64,000 bases of DNA from Auanema rhodensis. Its lineage: Eukaryota; Nematoda; Chromadorea; Rhabditida; Rhabditidae. A program made the position numbers and the translations under genes. The stretch covers positions 2,852,001-2,916,000 of the forward strand of contig OZ059898.1 of assembly GCA_964057225.1 (NCBI GenBank), written 5' to 3'. How positions within the stretch are numbered: position 1 is the stretch's first letter; each line of letters starts with the position of its first letter. The notes beneath the pieces were generated by a model. The model searched no databases. It saw only the letters and a program-made list of their open reading frames with translations, and was not told where the DNA came from. Positions 1 through 10,540 of this stretch are shown here, piece after piece.

Positions 1-1140
1 ATAATTTTTTCGTTGAATAACATTGTCCATCGTCTTCGCCTTGAAAAAAGGAATCTAAAAACATCTACTTTTTGCTAAATTATTTTGAAATTTTCCGAAA
101 AAATTTTTGTCAAAATGTTTTTGGAAGCAATGTTGAGTGTACATGGAAACTCAACATACACTAATGCATCATTTTTCAAACGATCATAACTAATTTTTGT
201 ATTAAGCGTTTTTCAATGTAGTATAGTGCATTCGATGCGGATTTCTAAGCTGCGTCGATCTGTGTTATCAGATTTGCGCTAGCTTAAAAATGCACCGAGA
301 TATCAACTGATATAAGTTCACACTTATATCCTCGATTTTCATCCTGAAGAATTAATTTTTTCGTTGAATAACATTGTCCATCGTCTTTGCCTTGAAAAAT
401 CGAATCTAAAAACATCTACTTTTCGCTAAATTATTTTGAAATTTTTCGAAAAAATTTTTGTCAAAATGTTTTTGGAAGCAATGTTGAGTGTACATGGAAA
501 CTCAACATACACTAATGCATCATTTTTCAAACGATCATAACTTATTTTTGTATTAAGCTTTTCTCAATGTAGTATAGTGCATTCGATGCGGATTTTTAAG
601 CTGCGTCGATCTGTGTTATCAGATTTGCGCTAGCTTAAAAATGCACCGAGATATCAACTGATATAAGTTCACACTTATATCCTCGATTTTCACCCTGAAG
701 AAATAATTTTTTCGTTGAATAACATTGTCCATCGTCTTCGCCTTGAAAAAAGGAATCTAAAAACATCTACTTTTTGCTAAATTATTTTGAAATTTTCCGA
801 AAAAATTTTTGTCAAAATGTTTTTGGAAGCAATGTTGAGTGTACATGGAAACTCAACATACACTAATGCATCATTTTTCAAACGATCATAACTAATTTTT
901 GTATTAAGCGTTTTTCAATGTAGTATAGTGCATTCGATGCGGATTTCTAAGCTGCGTCGATCTGTGTTATCAGATTTGCGCTAGCTTAAAAATGCACCGA
1001 GATATCAACTGATATAAGTTCACACTTATATCCTCGATTTTCATCCTGAAGAATTAATTTTTTCGTTGAATAACATTGTCCATCGTCTTTGCCTTGAAAA
1101 ATGGAATCTAAAAACATCTACTTTTTGCTAAATTATTTCG

Positions 1141-1161
1141 AAATTTTTCGAAAAAATTTTT
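1141..1161. repeat. A/T-tract palindrome around TTCGAA (p78-98)
   Basis: AAATTTTTCGAAAAAATTTTT contains the perfect 12-bp palindrome TTTTTCGAAAAA flanked by further A and T tracts. Together with AAAATG and TTTTTGG just downstream, it forms phased A/T tracts of the kind known to bend DNA. Variants are TTTTCCGA (some family A copies, and 51582-51932 with its duplicate) and TTTCTCGA (the GCTAGATTA class in family B). Curvature is inferred, not computed. Confidence 0.7.
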
Positions 1162-1182
1162 GTCAAAATGTTTTTGGAAGCA

Positions 1183-1210
1183 ATGTTGAGTGTACATGGA
1201 AACTCAACAT
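1183..1210. repeat. Dyad with 9-bp perfect arms (p120-147)
   Basis: ATGTTGAGT (1183-1191) and ACTCAACAT (1202-1210) are perfect inverted repeats separated by 10 nt (GTACATGGAA). The arms are close to invariant across the array. The commonest change, ACATGG to ACATAG in family B, lies in the loop. Rare arm changes include CAACTTACAC (for example at about 41900 and 44008). The symmetry suits a dimeric DNA-binding protein or a small cruciform, but no binding partner can be named from sequence. Confidence 0.85.
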
Positions 1211-1293
1211 ACACTAATGCATCATTTTTCAAACGATCATAACTAATTTTTGTATTAAGCGTTTTTCAATGTAGTATAGTGCATTCGATGCGG

Positions 1294-1344
1294 ATTTTTA
1301 AGCTGCGTCGATCTGTGTTATCAGATTTGCGCTAGCTTAAAAAT
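1294..1344. repeat. Nested dyad with 11-bp perfect arms (p231-281)
   Basis: ATTTTTAAGCT (1294-1304) is perfectly complementary to AGCTTAAAAAT (1334-1344) across 29 nt. The interior can fold further: GCG (p242-244) can pair with CGC (p267-269), leaving one bulged T, and ATCTG (p248-252) pairs with CAGAT (p259-263) around a 6-nt loop TGTTAT. The whole could form a cruciform in DNA or a long hairpin in a transcript. It recurs in nearly every monomer; the interior is among the least variable parts. Common exceptions are T235 to C (TTTCTAAG) and T236 to C (TTTCAAG) in family A. The frequent family B change GTGTTATC to GTTTTATC lies in the terminal loop. A structural role is inference. Confidence 0.85.
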
Positions 1345-1361
1345 GCACCGAGATATCAACT

Positions 1362-1383
1362 GATATAAGTTCACACTTATATC
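1362..1383. repeat. Dyad with 8-bp perfect arms (p299-320), overlapped by a 14-bp near-palindrome
   Basis: GATATAAG (1362-1369) pairs with CTTATATC (1376-1383) across the 6-nt loop TTCACA. An overlapping inverted repeat, ATATCA-AC-TGATAT (1353-1366), shares the left arm, so the two structures are mutually exclusive. The right arm is destroyed (CTAAAATC) in eleven family B monomers, the left arm is altered (GATACAAG) in a few family A copies, and the overlapping palindrome is altered (GATATAAACTG) in copies such as 20018-20367. Confidence 0.8.
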
Positions 1384-4300
1384 CTCGATTTTCACCCTGA
1401 AGAATTAACTTTTTCGTTGAATAACATTGTCCATCGTCTTTGCCTTAAAAAATGGAATCTAAAAACATCTACTTTTTGCTAAATTATTTCGAAATTTTTC
1501 GAAAAAATTTTTGTCAAAATGTTTTTGGAAGCAATGTTGAGTGTACATGGAAACTCAACATACACTAATGCATCATTTTTCAAACGATCATAACTAATTT
1601 TTGTATTAAGCGTTTTTCAATGTAGTATAGTGCATTCGATGCGGATTTCTAAGCTGCGTCGATCTGTGTTATCAGATTTGCGCTAGCTTAAAAATGCACC
1701 GAGATATCAACTGATATAAGTTCACACTTATATCCTCGATTTTCACCCTGAAGAATTAACTTTTTCGTTGAATAACATTGTCCATCGTCTTTGCCTTGAA
1801 AAAAGGAATCTAAAAACATCTACTTTTTGGTAAATTATTTTGAAATTTTTCGAAAAAATTTTTGTCAAAATGTTTTTGGAAGCAATGTTGAGTGTACATG
1901 GAAACTCAACATACACTAATGCATCATTTTTCAAACGATCATAACTAATTTTTGTATTAAGCGTTTTTCAATGTAGTATAGTGCATTCGATGCGGATTTT
2001 TAAGCTGCGTCGATCTGTGTTATCAGATTTGCGCTAGCTTAGAAATGCACCGAGATATCAACTGATATAAGTTCACACTTATATCCTCGATTTTCATCCT
2101 GAAGAATTAATTTTTTCGTTGAATAACATTGTCCATCGTCTTTGCCTTGAAAAATGGAATCTAAAAACATCTACTTTTTGCTAAATTATTTCGAAATTTT
2201 TCGAAAAAATTTTTGTCAAAATGTTTTTGGAAGCAATGTTGAGTGTACATGGAAACTCAACATACACTAATGCATCATTTTTCAAACGATCATAACTAAT
2301 TTTTGTATTAAGCGTTTTTCAATGTAGTATAGTGCATTCGATGCGGATTTTTAAGCTGCGTCGATCTGTGTTATCAGATTTGCGCTAGGTTAAAAATGCA
2401 CCGAGATATCAACTGATATAAGTTCACACTTATATCCTCGATTTTCACCCTGAAGAATTAACTTTTTCGTTGAATAACATTGTCCATCGTCTTTGCCTTA
2501 AAAAATGGAATCTAAAAACATCTACTTTTTGCTAAATTATTTCGAAATTTTTCGAAAAAATTTTTGTCAAAATGTTTTTGGAAGCAATGTTGAGTGTACA
2601 TGGAAACTCAACATACACGAATGCATCATTTTTCAAACGATCATAACTAATTTTTGTATTAAGCGTTTTTCAATGTAGTATAGTGCATTCGATGCGGATT
2701 TTTAAGCTGCGTCGATCTGTGTTATCAGATTTGCGCTAGCTTAAAAATGCACCGAGATATCAACTGATATAAGTTCACACTTATATCCTCGATTTTCATC
2801 CTGAAGAATTAATTTTTTCGTTGAATAACATTGTCCATAGTCTTTGCCTTGAAAAATGGAATCTAAAAACATCTACTTTTTGCTAAATTATTTTGAAATT
2901 TTTCGAAAAAATTTTTGTCAAAATGTTTTTGGAAGCAATGTTGAGTGTACATGGAAACTCAACATACACGAATGCATCATTTTTCAAACGATCATAACTA
3001 ATTTTTGTATTAAGCGTTTTTCAATGTAGTATAGTGCATTCGATGCGGATTTTTAAGCTGCGTCGATCTGTGTTATCAGATTTGCGCTAGCTTAAAAATG
3101 CACCGAGATATCAACTGATATAAGTTCACACTTATATCCTCGATTTTCACCCTGAAGAATTAACTTTTTCGTTGAATAACATTGTCCATCGTCTTTGCCT
3201 TAAAAAATGGAATCTAAAAACATCTACTTTTTGCTAAATTATTTCGAAATTTTTCGAAAAAATTTTTGTCAAAATGTTTTTGGAAGCAATGTTGAGTGTA
3301 CATGGAAACTCAACATACACTAATGCATCATTTTTCAAACGATCATAACTAATTTTTGTATTAAGCGTTTTTCAATGTAGTATAGTGCATTCGATGCGGA
3401 TTTTTAAGCTGCGTCGATCTGTGTTATCAGATTTGCGCTAGCTTAAAAATGCACCGAGATATCAACTGATATAAGTTCACACTTATATCCTCGATTTTCA
3501 CCCTGAAGAATTAACTTTTTCGTTGAATAACATTGTCCATCGTCTTTGCCTTGAAAAAAGGAATCTAAAAACATCTACTTTTTGGTAAATTATTTTGAAA
3601 TTTTTCGAAAAAATTTTTGTCAAAATGTTTTTGGAAGCAATGTTGAGTGTACATGGAAACTCAACATACACTAATGCATCATTTTTCAAACGATCATAAC
3701 TAATTTTTGTATTAAGCGTTTTTCAATGTAGTATAGTGCATTCGATGCGGATTTTTAAGCTGCGTCGATCTGTGTTATCAGATTTGCGCTAGCTTAAAAA
3801 TGCACCGAGATATCAACTGATATAAGTTCACACTTATATCCTCGATTTTCATCCTGAAGAATTAATTTTTTCGTTGAATAACATTGTCCATCGTCTTTGC
3901 CTTGAAAAATGGAATCTAAAAACATCTACTTTTTGCTAAATTATTTCGAAATTTTTCGAAAAAATTTTTGTCAAAATGTTTTTGGAAGCAATGTTGAGTG
4001 TACATGGAAACTCAACATACACTAATGCATCATTTTTCAAACGATCATAACTAATTTTTGTATTAAGCGTTTTTCAATGTAGTATAGTGCATTCGATGCG
4101 GATTTTCAAGCTGCGTCGATCTGTGTTATCAGATTTGCGCTAGCTTAAAAATGCACCGAGATATCAACTGATATAAGTTCACACTTATATCCTCGATTTT
4201 CATCCTGAAGAATTAATTTTTTCGTTGAATAACATTGTCCATCGTCTTTGCCTTGAAAAATGGAATCTAAAAACATCTACTTTTTGCTAAATTATTTCGA

Positions 4301-7300
4301 AATTTTTCGAAAAAATTTTTGTCAAAATGTTTTTGGAAGCAATGTTGAGTGTACATGGAAACTCAACATACACTAATGCATCATTTTTCAAACGATCATA
4401 ACTAATTTTTGTATTAAGCGTTTTTCAATGTAGTATAGTGCATTCGATGCGGATTTTTAAGCTGCGTCGATCTGTGTTATCAGATTTGCGCTAGGTTAAA
4501 AATGCACCGAGATATCAACTGATATAAGTTCACACTTATATCCTCGATTTTCACCCTGAAGAATTAACTTTTTCGTTGAATAACATTGTCCATCGTCTTT
4601 GCCTTAAAAAATGGAATCTAAAAACATCTACTTTTTGCTAAATTATTTCGAAATTTTTCGAAAAAATTTTTGTCAAAATGTTTTTGGAAGGAATGTTGAG
4701 TGTACATGTAAACTCAACATACACTAATGCATCATTTTTCAAACGATCATAACTAATTTTTGTATTAAGCGTTTTTCAATGTAGTATAGTGCATTCGATG
4801 CGGATTTTTAAGCTGCGTCGATCTGTGTTATCAGATTTGCGCTAGCTTAAAAATGCACCGAGATATCAACTGATATAAGTTCACACTTATATCCTCGATT
4901 TTCACCCTGAAGAATTAACTTTTTCGTTGAATAACATTGTCCATCGTCTTTGCCTTGAAAAAAGGAATCTAAAAACATCTACTTTTTGGTAAATTATTTT
5001 GAAATTTTTCGAAAAAATTTTTGTCAAAATGTTTTTGGAAGCAATGTTGAGTGTACATGGAAACTCAACATACACTAATGCATCATTTTTCAAACGATCA
5101 TAACTAATTTTTGTATTAAGCGTTTTTCAATGTAGTATAGTGCATTCGATGCGGATTTTTAAGCTGCGTCGATCTGTGTTATCAGATTTGCGCTAGCTTA
5201 AAAATGCACCGAGATATCAACTGATATAAGTTCACACTTATATCCTCGATTTTCACCCTGAAGAATTAACTTTTTCGTTGAATAACATTGTCCATCGTCT
5301 TTGCCTTAAAAAATGGAATCTAAAAACATCTACTTTTTGCTAAATTATTTCGAAATTTTTCGAAAAAATTTTTGTCAAAATGTTTTTGGAAGCAATGTTG
5401 AGTGTACATGGAAACTCAACATACACTAATGCATCATTTTTCAAACGATCATAACTAATTTTTGTATTAAGCGTTTTTCAATGTAGTATAATGCATTCGA
5501 TGCGGATTTCTAAGCTGCGTCGATCTGTGTTATCAGATTTGCGCTAGCTTAAAAATGCACCGAGATATCAACTGATATAAGTTCACACTTATATCCTCGA
5601 TTTTCACCCTGAAGAATTAACTTTTTCGTTGAATAACATTGTCCATCGTCTTTGCCTTAAAAAATGGAATCTAAAAACATCTACTTTTTGCTAAATTATT
5701 TCGAAATTTTTCGAAAAAATTTTTGTCAAAATGTTTTTGGAAGCAATGTTGAGTGTACATGGAAACTCAACATACACGAATGCATCATTTTTCAAACGAT
5801 CATAACTAATTTTTGTATTAAGCGTTTTTCAATGTAGTATAGTGCATTCGATGCGGATTTTTAAGCTGCGTCGATCTGTGTTATCAGATTTGCGCTAGCT
5901 TAAAAATGCACCGAGATATCAACTGATATAAGTTCACACTTATATCCTCGATTTTCATCCTGAAGAATTAATTTTTTCGTTGAATAACATTGTCCATAGT
6001 CTTTGCCTTGAAAAATGGAATCTAAAAACATCTACTTTTTGCTAAATTATTTTGAAATTTTTCGAAAAAATTTTTGTCAAAATGTTTTTGGAAGCAATGT
6101 TGAGTGTACATGGAAACTCAACATACACTAATGCATCATTTTTCAAACGATCATAACTAATTTTTGTATTAAGCGTTTTTCAATGTAGTATAGTGCATTC
6201 GATGCGGATTTTTAAGCTGCGTCGATCTGTGTTATCAGATTTGCGCTAGCTTGAAAATGCACCGAGATATCAACTGATACAAGTTCACACTTATATCCTC
6301 GATTTTCACCCTGAAGAAATAATTTTTTCGTTGAATAACATTGTCCATCGTCTTTGCCTTGAAAAAAGGATTCTAAAAACATCTACTTTTTGCTAAATTA
6401 TTTTGAAATTTTTCGAAAAAATTTTTGTCAAAATGTTTTTGGAAGCAATGTTGAGTGTACATGGAAACTCAACATACACTAATGCATCATTTTTCAAACG
6501 ATCTTAACTAATTTTTGTATCAAGCGTTTCTTAATGTAGTATAGTGCATTCGATGCGGATTTCTAAGCTGCGTCGATCTGTGTTATCAGATTTGCGCTAG
6601 CTTAAAAATGCACCGAGATATCAACTGATATAAGTTCACACTTATATCCTCGATTTTCATCCTGAAGAATTAATTTTTTCGTTGAATAACATTGTCCATC
6701 GTCTTTGCCTTGAAAAATCGAATCTAAAAACATCTACTTTTCGCTAAATTATTTTGAAATTTTTCGAAAAAATTTTTGTCAAAATGTTTTTGGAAGCAAT
6801 GTTGAGTGTACATGGAAACTCAACATACACTAATGCATCATTTTTCAAACGATCATAACTAATTTTTGTATTAAGCGTTTTTCAATGTAGTATAGTGCAT
6901 TCGATGCGGATTTTTAAGCTGCGTCGATCTGTGTTATCAGATTTGCGCTAGCTTAAAAATGCACCGAGATATCAACTGATACAAGTTCACACTTATATCC
7001 TCGATTTTCATCCTGAAGAATTAATTTTTTCGTTGAATAACATTGTCCATCGTCTTCGCCTTGAAAAAAGGAATCTAAAAACATCTACTTTTTGCTAAAT
7101 TATTTTGAAATTTTCCGAAAAAATTTTTGTCAAAATGTTTTTGGAAGCAATGTTGAGTGTACATGGAAACTCAACATACACTAATGCATCATTTTTCAAA
7201 CGATCATAACTAATTTTTGTATTAAGCGTTTTTCAATGTAGTATAGTGCATTCGATGCGGATTTCTAAGCTGCGTCGATCTGTGTTATCAGATTTGCGCT

Positions 7301-7732
7301 AGCTTAAAAATGCACCGAGATATCAACTGATATAAGTTCACACTTATATCCTCGATTTTCATCCTGAAGAATTAATTTTTTCGTTGAATAACATTGTCCA
7401 TCGTCTTTGCCTTGAAAAATCGAATCTAAAAACATCTACTTTTCGCTAAATTATTTTGAAATTTTTCGAAAAAATTTTTGTCAAAATGTTTTTGGAAGCA
7501 ATGTTGAGTGTACATGGAAACTCAACATACACTAATGCATCATTTTTCAAACGATCATAACTAATTTTTGTATTAAGCGTTTTTCAATGTAGTATAGTGC
7601 ATTCGATGCGGATTTCTAAGCTGCGTCGATCTGTGTTATCAGATTTGCGCTAGCTTAAAAATGCACCGAGATATCAACTGATATAAGTTCACACTTATAT
7701 CCTCGATTTTCATCCTGAAGAATTAATTTTTT

Positions 7733-10540
7733 CGTTGAATAACATTGTCCATCGTCTTTGCCTTGAAAAATCAAATCTAAAAACATCTACTTTTCGCTAA
7801 ATTATTTTGAAATTTTTCGAAAAAATTTTTGTCAAAATGTTTTTGGAAGCAATGTTGAGTGTACATGGAAACTCAACATACACTAATGCATCATTTTTCA
7901 AACGATCATAACTAATTTTTGTATTAAGCGTTTTTCAATGTAGTATAGTGCATTCGATGCGGATTTTCAAGCTGCGTCGATCTGTGTTATCAGATTTGCG
8001 CTAGCTTAAAAATGCACCGAGATATCAACTGATATAAGTTCACACTTATATCCTCGATTTTCATCCTGAAGAATTAATTTTTTCGTTGAATAACATTGTC
8101 CATCGTCTTTGCCTTGAAAAATGGAATCTAAAAACATCTACTTTTTGCTAAATTATTTCGAAATTTTTCGAAAAAATTTTTGTCAAAATGTTTTTGGAAG
8201 CAATGTTGAGTGTACATGGAAACTCAACATACACTAATGCATCATTTTTCAAACGATCATAACTAATTTTTATATTAAGCGTTTTTCAATGTAGTATAGT
8301 GCATTCGATGCGGATTTTTAAGCTGCGTCGATCTGTGTTATCAGATTTGCGCTAGCTTAAAAATGCACCGAGATATCAACTGATATAAGTTCACACTTAT
8401 ATCCTCGATTTTCATCCTGAAGAATTAATTTTTTCGTTGAATAACATTGTCCATCGTCTTTGCCTTAAAAAATGGAATCTAAAAACATCTACTTTTTGCT
8501 AAATTATTTTGAAATTTTTCGAAAAAATTTTTGTCAAAATGTTTTTGGAAGCAATGTTGAGTGTACATGGAAACTCAACATACACTAATGCATCATTTTT
8601 CAAACGATCATAACTAATTTTTGTATTAAGCGTTTTTCAATGTAGTATAGTGCATTCGATGCGGATTTTTAAGCTGCGTCGATCTGTGTTATCAGATTTG
8701 CGCTAGCTTAAAAATGCACCGAGATATCAACTGATATAAGTTCACACTTATATCCTCGATTTTCACCCTGAAGAATTAACTTTTTCGTTGAATAACATTG
8801 TCCATCGTCTTTGCCTTGAAAAAAGGAATCTAAAAACATCTACTTTTTGGTAAATTATTTTGAAATTTTTCGAAAAAATTTTTGTCAAAATGTTTTTGGA
8901 AGCAATGTTGAGTGTACATGGAAACTCAACATACACTAATGCATCATTTTTCAAACGATCATAACTAATTTTTGTATTAAGCGTTTTTCAATGTAGTATA
9001 GTGTATTCGATGCGGATTTTTAAGCTGCGTCGATCTGTGTTATCAGATTTGCGCTAGCTTAAAAATGCACCGAGATATCAACTGATATAAGTTCACACTT
9101 ATATCCTCGATTTTCATCCTGAAGAATTAATTTTTTCGTTGAATAACATTGTCCATCGTCTTTGCCTTGAAAAATGGAATCTAAAAACATCTACTTTTTG
9201 CTAAATTATTTCGAAATTTTTCGAAAAAATTTTTGTCAAAATGTTTTTGGAAGCAATGTTGAGTGTACATGGAAACTCAACATACACTAATGCATCATTT
9301 TTCAAACGATCATAACTAATTTTTGTATTAAGCGTTTTTCAATGTAGTATAGTGCATTCGATGCGGATTTTTAAGCTGCGTCGATCTGTGTTATCAGATT
9401 TGCGCTAGCTTAAAAATGCACCGAGATATCAACTGATATAAGTTCACACTTATATCCTCGATTTTCATCCTGAAGAATTAATTTTTTCGTTGAATAACAT
9501 TGTCCATCGTCTTTGCCTTAAAAAATGGAATCTAAAAACATCTACTTTTTGCTAAATTATTTTGAAATTTTTCGAAAAAATTTTTGTCAAAATGTTTTTG
9601 GAAGCAATGTTGAGTGTACATGGAAACTCAACATACACTAATGCATCATTTTTCAAACGATCATAACTAATTTTTGTATTAAGCGTTTTTCAATGTAGTA
9701 TAGTGCATTCGATGCGGATTTTTAAGCTGCGTCGATCTGTGTTATCAGATTTGCGCTAGCTTAAAAATGCACCGAGATATCAACTGATATAAGTTCACAC
9801 TTATATCCTCGATTTTCACCCTGAAGAATTAACTTTTTCGTTGAATAACATTGTCCATCGTCTTTGCCTTGAAAAAAGGAATCTAAAAACATCTACTTTT
9901 TGGTAAATTATTTTGAAATTTTTCGAAAAAATTTTTGTCAAAATGTTTTTGGAAGCAATGTTGAGTGTACATGGAAACTCAACATACACTAATGTATCAT
10001 TTTTCAAACGATCATAACTAATTTTTGTATCAAGCGTTTCTCAATGTTGTATAGTGCATTCGATGCGGATTTTTAAGCTGCGTCGATCTGTGTTATCAGA
10101 TTTGCGCTAGCTTGAAAATGCACCGAGATATCAACTGATATAAGTTCACACTTATATCCTCGATTTTCATCCTGAAGAATTAATTTTTTCGTTGAATAAC
10201 ATTGTCCATCGTCTTTGCCTTAAAAAATGGAATCTAAAAACATCTACTTTTTGCTAAATTATTTTGAAATTTTTCGAAAAAATTTTTGTCAAAATGTTTT
10301 TGGAAGCAATGTTGAGTGTACATGGAAACTCAACATACACTAATGCATCATTTTTCAAACGATCATAACTAATTTTTGTATTAAGCGTTTTTCAATGTAG
10401 TATAGTGCATTCGATGCGGATTTCTAAGCTGCGTCGATCTGTGTTATCAGATTTGCGCTAGCTTAAAAATGCACCGAGATATCAACTGATATAAGTTCAC
10501 ACTTATATCCTCGATTTTCATCCTGAAGAATTAATTTTTT
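7733..10540. repeat. Family A 8-mer unit, copy 1 (2808 bp)
   Basis: Eight monomers starting with the rare AAAAATCAAATC plus TTTTCGCTAA copy at 7733. They continue as two triplets: GAAAAATGG with TTCGAAA, then AAAAAATGG with TTTTGAAA, then the GGTAAATTA copy. The eighth (10190-10540) begins like the AAAAAATGG type but ends with TTTCTAAGC and CATCC like the copy at 7382-7732, so it looks like the recombinant junction of the duplication. Confidence 0.85.

Larger units (their letters stand above)
1064..1414. repeat. Reference monomer used for position numbering (p1-p351)
   Basis: This copy serves as a coordinate key: window position = 1063 + p. In order it holds CGTTGAATAAC (p1-11), the variable G/A-rich stretch GCCTTGAAAAA (about p28-40), the T5 run (p59-63), A/T tracts around TTTTTCGAAAAA (p81-92), a 9-bp-arm dyad (p120-147), ATGCAT (p154-159), the variable segment ATTTTTGTATTAAGCG (p183-198), TTCGATGCGG (p221-230), a nested dyad with 11-bp arms (p231-281), GATATC (p289-294) and an 8-bp-arm dyad (p299-320). 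A typical copy has 56 C and 53 G (31% GC) and 12 CpGs. BsrGI, NsiI, NheI and EcoRV sites occur once in most copies, so digestion should give a 351-bp ladder. I see no internal half-repeat, although 351 is close to two nucleosome spacings. Confidence 0.95.
1..7732. repeat. Family A, irregular section (22 monomers)
   Basis: Marker types recur at irregular spacing. GGTAAATTA copies begin at 1766, 3521 and 4925 (spacings of 5 and 4 monomers). The rare GCTAGGTTAAA copies begin at 2117 and 4223 (6 monomers). The CCATAGTC copies begin at 2819 and 5978. Copies beginning at 11, 713 and 7031 share the otherwise unseen CATCGTCTTCGCC plus TTTTCCGAAA and TTTCTAAGC, so they are duplicates at offsets of 702 and 7020 bp. 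No single higher-order unit fits the whole section; it looks like older, shuffled duplications. Confidence 0.8.

Noticed and set aside
1272-1292. tRNA-like RNA polymerase III promoter (TAGTATAGTGC as A box, ATTCGATGC as B box)
   Set aside because: ATTCGATGC differs from the B-box pattern at its first base. The A-box-like part is imperfect and sits directly against it, too close for a functional A/B pair or a tRNA-derived SINE head.
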